Shown: positions 1 to 5,419 of the stretch, one piece after another | How positions within the stretch are numbered: position 1 is the first letter of the stretch | Layout of the letters: the number at the start of each line of letters is the position of its first letter | Origin: JARLFX01 sp036404255 | GTDB lineage: Bacteria; Acidobacteriota; Terriglobia; Terriglobales; Acidobacteriaceae | Direction of reading: 5' to 3' | NCBI GenBank assembly: GCA_036404255.1 | Contig: DASWOP010000126.1 | Coordinates: 1-9,193 of the forward strand | DNA length: 9,193 bases | Position numbers and translations under genes: made by a program | Notes under the pieces: generated by a model | Told to the model about the DNA's origin: nothing | Database searches by the model: none | What the model saw: the letters and a program-made list of their open reading frames with translations, nothing else

Positions 1-50
1 GAGATTTGAGTCAGTATAGGTACGGGCTGTGCGAGAGGCCAAGGAATTGC

Positions 51-60
51 AGCAGGAGGA
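51..60 (+). promoter_or_regulatory. Ribosome binding site of the DUF1501 gene
   Basis: AGCAGGAGGA contains a near-perfect Shine-Dalgarno core (AGGAGG) ending 3 nt before the ATG at 64, which fixes that start. The 63 bases before the gene contain stops in two plus-strand frames (TGA at 7-9, TAG at 17-19), so an upstream gene could end here. DUF1501 genes are often preceded by a DUF1800 gene, but too little sequence is present to say so. Confidence 0.8.
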
Positions 61-63
61 ACT

Positions 64-1323
64 ATGAACTTCCCCGGAATTACGCGACGTGGATTTATGA
101 AGGGCGGAGCGCTGGCACTGGTGGGTACGTCCGCCATTCCCAGCTTCCTGGAGCGCACTGTGCTGGCTGAGGTAACGACGGCAGCCGCTAACCGCAAGAA
201 GCTGGTGGTGCTCTTCCAGCGTGGCGCGGCGGATGGGCTGAACATTGTGGTGCCGTACCAGGAGAAGAGCTACTACCAGATGCGCTCGTCCATCGCGATC
301 AAGCCGGACCAGGTGCTGGATCTGAATGGCTTCTTCGGGCTGCATCCGTCGATGGCTGCGATGAAGCCGCTGTATGACCAGGGGCATCTGGCGATTGTTC
401 ACGCAGCGGGGTCGCCTTCGACTTCGCGGTCGCATTTTGACGCGCAGGATTACATGGAATCGGGCACGCCAGACCTGAAGATCACGCCGGATGGCTGGCT
501 GAACCGGGCGATGCAGGCGGAGGATGTAGCCGCGGCACGCAAGGAGACGGCTTTCCGCGCGGTGGCGCTGGGTACGCAGGTTCCGCGGTCGCTACAGGGC
601 AAGATTCCGGCGATTGCGGTGTCAAATGTGGCGGACTTTTCGGTGGGCGGGCGAGGCACGACGACTTCACCGATCAGCAACGCGTTTCAGGCGATGTACG
701 ACGAGAGCACGGATTCTCTACTGCATGGCACGGGGGACGAGACGTTTGAGGCGGTGAAGATGCTGAAGGCCGCCGATCCCGCCAAGTACCTGCCGCAGAA
801 CGGCGCGGTGTATCCCAATACGGCGTTTGGCAACAGCCTGAAGCAGATTGCGCAGTTGCTGAAGGCGAACCTTGGGGTGGAGGCTGCGTTCTCTGACATT
901 GGCGGCTGGGATACCCATCAGAATCAAGGGAATGTGACAGGGCAGCTCGCCAACCGGTTGAAGGAATTCTCCGACACGATTGCTGCTTTCTGGGCGGATA
1001 TGGGGAAGGATTCGGAGAATATTACGCTGGTTACGATGTCTGAATTTGGGCGCACGGCGCGGCAGAATGGGACCGGCGGAACCGACCATGGGCATGCGAA
1101 TGTGATGTTTGTGCTGGGCGGCAGCGTGAAGGGCGGAAAGGTCTACGGCAAGTGGCCGGGGCTGGGGCCGGAGCAGTTGAACGAAGGCAGGGACCTGAAA
1201 GTGACTACGGACTTTCGTAATGTGCTGGGAGAGGCGGCTTACCGTACGCTGGGGGCAAAGAATCTGGAGATTGTCTTTCCGGGTGCGCAGGTGCAACCTC
1301 ATAATTTCCTGAACTTTACTTAA
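64..1323 (+). CDS. DUF1501 family protein with Tat signal
   Basis: This 419-residue protein starts at ATG 64 behind a strong RBS. Residues 7-13 (TRRGFMK) are a twin-arginine motif followed by a hydrophobic, Gly/Ala-rich stretch to about residue 24, with possible cleavage near Ala35, so export of the folded protein by the Tat system is predicted. Family hallmarks are SRSHFDAQDYMESG (121-134), GGWDTHQNQG (280-289) and SEFGRTARQNG followed by GGTDHGHAN (326-346). These His/Asp-rich motifs resemble the metal sites of the alkaline phosphatase/sulfatase superfamily, to which DUF1501 is related. The substrate is unknown. Such genes usually sit next to a DUF1800 gene and may act with it in the cell envelope. 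Length and motifs look complete. The family call is secure; the biochemical role is not. Confidence 0.93.
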   Translation: MNFPGITRRGFMKGGALALVGTSAIPSFLERTVLAEVTTAAANRKKLVVLFQRGAADGLNIVVPYQEKSYYQMRSSIAIKPDQVLDLNGFFGLHPSMAAMKPLYDQGHLAIVHAAGSPSTSRSHFDAQDYMESGTPDLKITPDGWLNRAMQAEDVAAARKETAFRAVALGTQVPRSLQGKIPAIAVSNVADFSVGGRGTTTSPISNAFQAMYDESTDSLLHGTGDETFEAVKMLKAADPAKYLPQNGAVYPNTAFGNSLKQIAQLLKANLGVEAAFSDIGGWDTHQNQGNVTGQLANRLKEFSDTIAAFWADMGKDSENITLVTMSEFGRTARQNGTGGTDHGHANVMFVLGGSVKGGKVYGKWPGLGPEQLNEGRDLKVTTDFRNVLGEAAYRTLGAKNLEIVFPGAQVQPHNFLNFT

Positions 1324-1509
1324 GGAAACGGCGCACTCTGCCGATAAGAACCTTGCAGGAAAAACTTTTAGACATCAGGTTGCAACTTTTTACCTCCTAG
1401 TGATGTCTTATACAGTGTTCCAACTAACTTGCCGGTACTAGTTGTTCCTCATGTACCGGTGTCCAATAGCCGCAACACGAAACCCTCCCATGGATTACCG
1501 CAACACTAA

Positions 1510-1533
1510 AGGCCCCCAGAGTACCGGGGGCCT
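1510..1533. terminator. GC-rich hairpin, probable terminator
   Basis: AGGCCCCC (1510-1517) pairs perfectly with GGGGGCCT (1526-1533) across an 8-nt loop. On the plus strand it is followed by CTCTTCT; on the minus strand by TTTAG. Both tails are only moderately U-rich. It lies between two convergent genes, so it may end transcription from either side: DUF1501 with a leader-like 3' UTR of about 190 nt, or doxX and any RNA made downstream of it. Confidence 0.6.
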
Positions 1534-1678
1534 CTCTTCTGCCTGTGGGAAGGCATTGTTTTGCCCGTGTGAGCTTATGCGCATTTCACGGGGCCAAGAC
1601 GGTGAATATGACGGGCTACACGGTGCTCAATGCAAGCCACGGGTGTTCGGGGTTCGGAAAGGCCTGCGGGAGACTGTT
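1534..1678. ncRNA. Possible structured RNA, strand uncertain
   Basis: This non-coding stretch can form a long rod with internal loops. CCCGTG (1564-1569) pairs with CACGGG (1638-1643), GAGC (1571-1574) with GCTC (1625-1628), and CATTTCAC (1582-1589) with GTGAATATG (1602-1610) with one bulged base. A separate 5-bp hairpin, TGCCT/AGGCA (1540-1555), flanks the rod. On the minus strand the stretch would be followed by the 1533-1510 terminator. A rod, an internal bulge and a small side hairpin recall 6S RNA in outline, but I recognise no conserved 6S primary sequence. Alternative pairings exist because ACGGG occurs several times. It could equally be a long 3' UTR. Confidence 0.25.
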
Positions 1679-2089
1679 CTATGGAAAACCGATCTTGCGG
1701 TCCAGGGCGTAGGTGCCTCCGCCGATGAAGGCTACGGCGAGCGCCATGGCGATGAGCAGAAGGACGAGTTGCATGGCGTCAAAGCCTCCGTGGATAGCTA
1801 CTTTGGCGAAGGCCACGATCATGTTGATTGCGATCAGGCAGGCGGCGGCCCGGGTGAGCAGGCCGATCAGGAGCAGGATGCCGCCCACAAACTCTACAAG
1901 CGCAGAGACATAGCCCAGCCAGTAGGGCATGCCGAGCGAGACAACGTAGTGGGCGAAGTGGTCCATGGCGTGGTTGGGGACGACTTTGGAGTAGCCGTGC
2001 CAGGTCATGCAGGCACCCAGGGCGACGCGGAGGATGAATGCACCGTTGCCGGGCAGGGCGGAACTGGAACTAGAGGAAGAACGGGCCAT
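1679..2089 (-). CDS. DoxX family membrane protein
   Basis: This is a 136-residue integral membrane protein with four hydrophobic segments, at about residues 16-34, 55-78, 81-98 and 105-123. Typical DoxX features are the first-helix Arg21, the HGYSK loop at 31-35, the E66...GG (69-70) region in helix 2 and a GLLTR turn (76-80). Length is normal for the family. DoxX proteins are linked to membrane redox chemistry (subunit of thiosulfate:quinone oxidoreductase in Acidianus, thiol-stress complexes in mycobacteria), but most bacterial members have no assigned reaction. The N-terminus carries a run of seven serines (4-10). The start lies 9 nt after the stop of the upstream hydrolase-fold gene with no clear Shine-Dalgarno, suggesting one transcript and perhaps coupled translation. 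Confidence 0.88.
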   Translation of the reverse strand: MARSSSSSSSALPGNGAFILRVALGACMTWHGYSKVVPNHAMDHFAHYVVSLGMPYWLGYVSALVEFVGGILLLIGLLTRAAACLIAINMIVAFAKVAIHGGFDAMQLVLLLIAMALAVAFIGGGTYALDRKIGFP

Positions 2090-2098
2090 TGGCAGATT

Positions 2099-3040
2099 CT
2101 ACTGGGGAAGCAGGGTGTGAGCCGGAAGATATTCGTCGAGGAAGCGACTGAGTGACTGGCTGCGCGCAGCGTCTGCTGCCTGGGGAGAGAGGCTGCCGAG
2201 ATGGACGAGGAACTTGGGGCCGGCAATGCTGGCTAGCTGCTGAGCGGTGGGCGCGTGAGCACTGTCGTTGAGGAAGAGAAGCTTGGGAACGGTGAGCGAC
2301 CTGAGCGGGGCGGCAATCTCAAAGCGCTGATGGAAGAGCAGGCCGACAGGAACGAGTGCGGCGCGGGGATCGCGGCGGACCTGAGCGATGAGGTCGAAGA
2401 CCGGATCTTCAAAGAGAGCGACAGGAACGCGGGGATGCTCGGCCAGCAGTTCCAGTGCAAGTGCGGCGCCTACGCCTTCGCCGTAGACGATGACTTCGGT
2501 GGCGGGACTCTTGTTTGCCTGAGCGAGATACGTCCAGGCGGCTTCTGCGTCTTCGCGCATGCGCTGCTCGCTGGGATGCGGACCGGCGCTGAGGCCGAAG
2601 CCCCGGTAGTCGAAGGCGAAGATGTTCAGACCGAGGTCGTGGAGTTGCTGCAGGCGGGGCAGGGCGGCGGCAAAGGGGCCTTCTCCGCCGTGCAGGTAGA
2701 GCACGGTGACGTTGGCGTAGCGCGAGTGCGTGGAGAGGGCAGGAATCCACCAGCCGTGAAGCTGGGGGGCGCCAGTCTCTGTGTAGTCAAAGCGGACATC
2801 CTGGTAGGGAAGCTGGGTGGTGGGAGTGGCGGCGGTCGCCGCTACGAGTGGATGCAGGGCGAATTGCCACTGGCCCTGGTAGAAGAGCAGGCAGAGCGTG
2901 ATGTAGGCGCAGACCATGGACGCGCCCAGCAGGGTGGCAAGCATTTTGAGCAGCCAGTGGTGGTCCACAACCTGAAGTGCGGTGGCTGGGCGTTGCGGCT
3001 GAGGGGCTGTGGGCTTGCGGGGCATGGATGCATTCATCAT
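2099..3040 (-). CDS. Membrane-anchored alpha/beta-hydrolase-fold protein, triad lost
   Basis: From ATG 3040 the protein is 313 residues: a Pro-rich N-terminus, one transmembrane anchor at about residues 30-54, then an alpha/beta-hydrolase domain. Visible landmarks are LYLHGGEG (oxyanion-hole region), FAFDYRGFGLSAGP, an amphipathic DAEAAWTYL helix and EDPVFDL, as in the BEM46/ABHD13-like group. The nucleophile elbow reads YGEGVG instead of GxSxG, so residue 189 is Gly (codon 2474-2476). The usual HGxxD acid loop reads NDSAH, and the usual terminal GxGH reads LGSLS. Ser, Asp and His all appear replaced, so a non-catalytic binding or scaffold role is inferred. The frame is open to GTG 3124, but that start lies inside the divergent Rieske gene. 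ATG 3040, 3037 or 3025 are all possible, and none has a good Shine-Dalgarno. Confidence 0.82.
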   Translation of the reverse strand: MMNASMPRKPTAPQPQRPATALQVVDHHWLLKMLATLLGASMVCAYITLCLLFYQGQWQFALHPLVAATAATPTTQLPYQDVRFDYTETGAPQLHGWWIPALSTHSRYANVTVLYLHGGEGPFAAALPRLQQLHDLGLNIFAFDYRGFGLSAGPHPSEQRMREDAEAAWTYLAQANKSPATEVIVYGEGVGAALALELLAEHPRVPVALFEDPVFDLIAQVRRDPRAALVPVGLLFHQRFEIAAPLRSLTVPKLLFLNDSAHAPTAQQLASIAGPKFLVHLGSLSPQAADAARSQSLSRFLDEYLPAHTLLPQ

Positions 3041-3047
3041 AAATGCA
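3029..3047 (-). promoter_or_regulatory. Dyad enclosing the start codon of the hydrolase-fold gene
   Basis: Read on the minus strand, TGCATT-TATGATG-AATGCA forms a perfect 6-bp inverted repeat whose 7-nt loop contains the tandem ATG ATG start. No Shine-Dalgarno precedes it. It could be a start-codon hairpin in the mRNA, or a DNA operator for the divergent promoters in the gap up to 3103. Confidence 0.35.
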
Positions 3048-3103
3048 GGAGTTAGGGGGCGGGCCGGGGAAGCGTGGCATCCTATTAGATGAGGCGGTAG
3101 TGC

Positions 3104-3472
3104 ATGAACAAGAGTGGTGAGCACTGGGTAAGGGTGTGCGAGGCGGACGATGCGCCGGCTGAAGGCCAGTTGATGCGGGTGGAGATTGGGAACCGGCAGG
3201 TCTGCGTGGCCAATGTGGAGGGAGCGCTACGGGCGATGGATAACCTGTGTCCGCACCGGATGGGGCCGCTGGATGAGGGCTGGATCGAGAATGGCGAGGT
3301 CGTCTGCCCGTGGCATGGGTGGTGCTTCAACCCGGTGACGGGGGTGTGCAGTAACGCGACCGGAGCGGTGAGCGTGTACCCGGTAAAGGTGGAACGCGGC
3401 GCGGTTTTTGTTGCAATAGAGAACCCGCCGGAGCAACTGGTGCAAGTAGAAAATGCAAAGGTACCGAGTTGA
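3104..3472 (+). CDS. Rieske [2Fe-2S] ferredoxin-like protein
   Basis: This 122-residue soluble protein consists of a single Rieske domain. The cluster ligands are C49-P-H51 and C68-P-W-H71, inside CPHRMGPLDEG and VCPWHGWCFN. This two-Cys/two-His arrangement and the short insert between the halves fit NirD-like or dioxygenase-type Rieske ferredoxins rather than the membrane Rieske of the bc1 complex. The protein has no signal peptide or membrane segment and no neighbouring oxygenase or nitrite reductase subunit, so its electron partner is unknown. ATG 3104 is preceded by GAGG at 3091-3094, a spacing of 9 nt. It is transcribed away from the hydrolase-fold gene across a short divergent gap. Length is normal and both ligand pairs are intact. 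Confidence 0.92.
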   Translation: MNKSGEHWVRVCEADDAPAEGQLMRVEIGNRQVCVANVEGALRAMDNLCPHRMGPLDEGWIENGEVVCPWHGWCFNPVTGVCSNATGAVSVYPVKVERGAVFVAIENPPEQLVQVENAKVPS

Positions 3473-3573
3473 GTTCGGCGACGCAATGACGGTCTGCCGC
3501 ACAACTATTTTCCTCTATTATGGTTCTTACTGAGAGACGCCGGCTTCGCAGAAACCGAGTCACGAAGCTATAT

Positions 3574-3582
3574 AGAGGAGAG
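3574..3582 (+). promoter_or_regulatory. Ribosome binding site of the His-rich peptide
   Basis: AGAGGAGAG lies just upstream of ATG 3586, with GAGGAG ending 5 nt before it. It selects this start over the in-frame ATG at 3520, which would add a charged extension ahead of an otherwise ideal signal peptide. Confidence 0.75.
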
Positions 3583-3585
3583 TTT

Positions 3586-3714
3586 ATGAAATTGAAACGC
3601 GCTATGTTTGCGATGTTCGCGCTGGTTGTGATGCTCGGTGTGTTTGCACCAGCCGCACAAGCACAGGGACACCACCATCACCGTCGCCACCACCACCGTC
3701 ATTACTACCGGTAG
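3586..3714 (+). CDS. Secreted His/Arg-rich micropeptide (42 aa)
   Basis: The 42-residue peptide starts MKLKR, followed by a hydrophobic core (about 6-21) and a textbook signal peptidase I site, Ala24-Gln25-Ala26. The predicted mature peptide, residues 27-42, has 8 His (29-32, 35-37, 39), 4 Arg and 2 Tyr in 16 residues. Such a sequence should bind transition metals (Ni, Cu, Zn) and polyanions; this is inference from composition. The gene has a strong RBS, its own terminator directly downstream and a possible -10 (TATTAT, 3516-3521) without an obvious -35, so it looks like a stand-alone transcription unit between the Rieske gene and tpiA. I do not recognise a named family. A metal-storage, metal-delivery or envelope-stress role is possible but unproven. 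Confidence 0.72.
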   Translation: MKLKRAMFAMFALVVMLGVFAPAAQAQGHHHHRRHHHRHYYR

Positions 3715-3726
3715 ACAGATTGCCGC

Positions 3727-3762
3727 AGCAAAAAGCCCACGCAGATGCGTGGGCTTTTTGCT
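3727..3762. terminator. Bidirectional intrinsic terminator
   Basis: AGCAAAAAGCCCACGC (3727-3742) and GCGTGGGCTTTTTGCT (3747-3762) are perfect complements around an AGAT loop. The stem reads as GC core plus U5 on both strands, so it ends the His-rich peptide transcript (+, 12 nt after the stop) and tpiA (-, 15 nt after the stop). Confidence 0.93.
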
Positions 3763-3777
3763 TTAAGGCGATGGTGG

Positions 3778-4533
3778 TTAGACGGCGTAGTTGGCGATCT
3801 TCGCAAAGGATGCGGGATCGAGCGAAGCGCCGCCGACGAGTGCGCCGTCGATGTTGGCGCAGGCCATCAGCGTGGGGCAGTTGTCTGGCTTGACGCTGCC
3901 ACCGTAGAGGATGCGGGTGGCATCGGCAACGTCTTTGCCAAGGGCGGTGGCGAGTTCGGCGCGGATGAGCTTGTGCGCATCTTCGGCGATCTCCGGGGTT
4001 GCGGTCTTGCCGGTGCCGATGGCCCAAACGGGCTCATAGGCGATGACGAGTTTGGCAGCGTCTGCCGCGGTGACGCCGGTGAGGGCGATGGAGACCTGGC
4101 GCTTGAGGACGTCGCCGGTCTTGCCGCTCTCGCGTTCGGCGAGCAGTTCGCCAACGCAGACGATGGGCGTGAGGCCCTGCTCGATGGCGGCCTTGAGCTT
4201 CAGGTTGACGGTCTCATCTGTCTCGTTGAAGTACTGGCGGCGCTCGGAGTGGCCGATGATGACGTAGTCCACGCCGATGTTCTTCAGCATGAGGGGTGAG
4301 GTTTCGCCGGTGAAGGCACCCTCTTTGTGAAAGTCCATGGTCTGCGCGGAGGCGGAGACGTTGGAGCCCTTGAGGGCGGCATGAAGCTGCGTGAGCCAGA
4401 TGGTGGGCGGCGCGAGCACGATCTCATCACGCTTGTTCGAGGCGACGAGGGGCAGGAACGCGGTGGCGAAGGCGGTGACCTCTTCGGAGGTCTTGTACAT
4501 CTTCCAATTTGCGGCGATAAGTTTTTTACGCAT
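3778..4533 (-). CDS. tpiA: Triosephosphate isomerase
   Basis: This 251-residue cytoplasmic TIM barrel interconverts dihydroxyacetone phosphate and glyceraldehyde 3-phosphate. All catalytic elements are present at canonical positions: Asn9 and Lys11 in AANWKM, His95 in IIGHSERR, Glu167 in AYEPVWAIGTGK (followed by the mobile loop 6), and the phosphate-binding YGGSV (210-214) and GALVGGASL (230-238). Length is typical of bacterial TpiA. The start ATG 4533 matches the usual MRKKLIAANWKM N-terminus. It lacks a good Shine-Dalgarno but lies just downstream of a possible promoter. It is transcribed in the same direction as gap and pgk but is cut off from them by the REP/RAYT unit, and it has its own terminator. 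Confidence 0.98.
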   Translation of the reverse strand: MRKKLIAANWKMYKTSEEVTAFATAFLPLVASNKRDEIVLAPPTIWLTQLHAALKGSNVSASAQTMDFHKEGAFTGETSPLMLKNIGVDYVIIGHSERRQYFNETDETVNLKLKAAIEQGLTPIVCVGELLAERESGKTGDVLKRQVSIALTGVTAADAAKLVIAYEPVWAIGTGKTATPEIAEDAHKLIRAELATALGKDVADATRILYGGSVKPDNCPTLMACANIDGALVGGASLDPASFAKIANYAV

Positions 4534-4539
4534 GTGTTT

Positions 4540-4572
4540 ATTCTAGCCAGCTTCTCACATGTTGAAATGTGA
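4540..4572 (-). promoter_or_regulatory. Possible tpiA promoter with overlapping dyad
   Basis: On the minus strand TTTCAA (4567-4562) and TAGAAT (4545-4540) are spaced by 16 nt; the -10 matches 5 of 6 consensus bases, the -35 only 3 of 6. Transcription would begin close to the ATG at 4533, giving a leaderless or very short-leader mRNA, consistent with the missing Shine-Dalgarno. A 6-bp inverted repeat TCACAT-N6-ATGTGA (4555-4572) covers the -35 and could be an operator. Confidence 0.3.
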
Positions 4573-4607
4573 CGGGAGACACATTATTGGAAGGATTGTA
4601 GGAATCT

Positions 4608-4694
4608 CCGGGGCTAAAGCCCGGTTTAATCCATGCAGCTTGCCGTGCAGGCTGAAGCCTGCACTCCCCCGGCTGAAGCCGGGGGCTTAATCCC
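4608..4694. repeat. Left composite REP block, three palindromes
   Basis: Three GGCT-A/GA-AGCC-type palindromes lie in a fixed order: an imperfect one, CCGGGGCTAAAGCCCGG (4608-4624); a perfect one, GTGCAGGCTGAAGCCTGCAC (4645-4664); then after one T the perfect CCCCCGGCTGAAGCCGGGGG (4666-4685) with the tail CTTAATCCC. The same order and orientation recur on the other side of the transposase-like gene. They are the expected substrates of that protein. Together with the degenerate copies at 4745-4830 they fill the gene-free stretch 4534-4864. Confidence 0.9.
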
Positions 4695-4744
4695 AAAAAA
4701 CAAAAGAAAACTATCTCAAGCAGAAGATGGGTTTACCGTGCATG

Positions 4745-4830
4745 CTGAGGCCGGGGGCTTAATCCCGAAAATCCAATCCGGAGGCTTAATCCCAAAATCC
4801 AAGCCGGGGGACTACCTTCAGCCTCGGGGA
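4745..4830. repeat. Degenerate REP fragments
   Basis: Partial copies of the third palindrome and its tail follow the left block: GCCGGGGGCTTAATCCC (4750-4766, identical to 4678-4694), TCCGGAGGCTTAATCCC (4777-4793) and AGCCGGGGG with a displaced AGCCTCGGGG (4802-4829). The left arms of the palindromes are missing or mutated. This suggests decay or serial insertion of REP units. Between 4695 and 4735 the sequence is A-rich and shows nothing recognisable. Confidence 0.75.
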
Positions 4831-4831
4831 C

Positions 4832-4854
4832 AAACCATTCGTGCAAAATGGTTT
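4832..4854. repeat. Hairpin next to the 3' end of the RAYT gene
   Basis: AAACCATT (4832-4839) and AATGGTTT (4847-4854) form a perfect 8-bp inverted repeat with a 7-nt loop, 10 bp beyond the transposase-like stop codon. It differs in sequence from the REP palindromes. It may mark one end of the mobile unit or weakly terminate the transcript. Confidence 0.5.
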
Positions 4855-4864
4855 TAACCTCGGG

Positions 4865-5308
4865 CTATTGCAGGAGGTGGTGCGGGATCGGATCGAGGGC
4901 AAATCGCGCGGAGGAAAACGGGAAGGTGCGCGGCTCTTTGCATAGTTGGGAGCGGATGGGATTCTGTTCGATGTAGCTGACGTGACGGTGGTAGTCTTCG
5001 GCGTCCAGGACGCGATGGTTTGTGTAGCCCTTTTCCCAAACATCGGCTGCGCTTTTGAGTTTGAAGGAGAATCCGCCCTTGATGTATTGCGTGGCTTTTT
5101 CGAGAGAGATTTCTGGTGCTGGAGTGAGCAGCAGATGGAAGTGGTCGGGCATGACGACGAAAGCATGCAGTTGGATGCGGCTCTTTGCGCGATTCTCGCG
5201 AAGGACTTGCAGGAATAATTCAGCGTTGCGGTCGACTTGGAAGATTCTGCGGCGGGAGGCGGTTGTGCTGGTGATGAAATACGTGCGAATTTCTTGCGGC
5301 GCGAGCAT
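4865..5308 (-). CDS. REP-associated tyrosine transposase (RAYT, Y1 HUH)
   Basis: This 147-residue protein belongs to the Y1_Tnp/IS200-like fold. The HUH motif is MPDHFHLLL with His56 and His58. The candidate nucleophile is Tyr112 in HVSYIEQNP, matching the position of E. coli RAYT (TnpAREP) Tyr115 in its equivalent HVDYIYINP motif. Other family marks are YIKGGFSFKLK (75-85), VWEKGYTNH (90-98) and a C-terminal TFPFSSARF segment. The catalytic residues are intact and the frame is uninterrupted, so it may be active. RAYTs bind and cleave REP hairpins as single strands and are thought to spread them. Flanking composite REP repeats on both sides support this role. The start ATG 5308 has only a weak RBS. 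No second transposase, TnpB-like partner or terminal inverted repeats of a classical IS are visible. Confidence 0.93.
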   Translation of the reverse strand: MLAPQEIRTYFITSTTASRRRIFQVDRNAELFLQVLRENRAKSRIQLHAFVVMPDHFHLLLTPAPEISLEKATQYIKGGFSFKLKSAADVWEKGYTNHRVLDAEDYHRHVSYIEQNPIRSQLCKEPRTFPFSSARFALDPIPHHLLQ

Positions 5309-5330
5309 ACGGGGAATTGTATGGCAAGAG

Positions 5331-5419
5331 GCCCGGGGCTAAAGCCCAATTCTTTTGTTGTGGCTGTTTCCGTGGGGCTGAAGCCCCACTCCCCCCGGCT
5401 AAAGCCGGGGGCTTAATCC
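5331..5419. repeat. Right composite REP block, three palindromes
   Basis: This repeats the left block's layout in the same orientation: GGGGCTAAAGCCC (5334-5346), the perfect GTGGGGCTGAAGCCCCAC (5372-5389), then CCCCCGGCTAAAGCCGGGGG (5392-5411) with the tail CTTAATCC. Palindrome centres 1 and 2 are about 40 bp apart here and about 38 bp in the left block. It lies just upstream of the transposase-like gene and supplies the 3' end of the amber-interrupted frame. Confidence 0.9.

Larger units (their letters stand above)
1324..1678. other. Convergent intergenic region, no gene
   Basis: This gap lies between the ends of the DUF1501 gene (+) and doxX (-). I find no credible reading frame in it. 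From left to right it holds an 8-bp inverted repeat AGACATCA/TGATGTCT (1370-1377, 1401-1408), an inverted repeat CCGGTAC/GTACCGG (1432-1438, 1453-1459), a 9-bp direct repeat CCGCAACAC (1470-1478, 1498-1506), a strong GC hairpin (1510-1533) and a heavily foldable stretch from 1540 to about 1645. The last two are listed separately. Confidence 0.6.

Noticed and set aside
1442..2155. 237-codon plus-strand frame across the convergent gap and doxX
   Set aside because: Mostly antisense to doxX, with no RBS or domain; the minus-strand DoxX reading has clear helices and family residues.
3041..3124. N-terminal extension of the hydrolase-fold gene to GTG 3124
   Set aside because: It would overlap the start of the divergent Rieske gene and adds a Pro/His-rich, non-conserved-looking segment with no RBS.
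4633..4857. 74-codon plus-strand frame through the REP repeats
   Set aside because: Its repeated AEAGGLIPK-type peptides are translations of the REP palindromes, not a protein.
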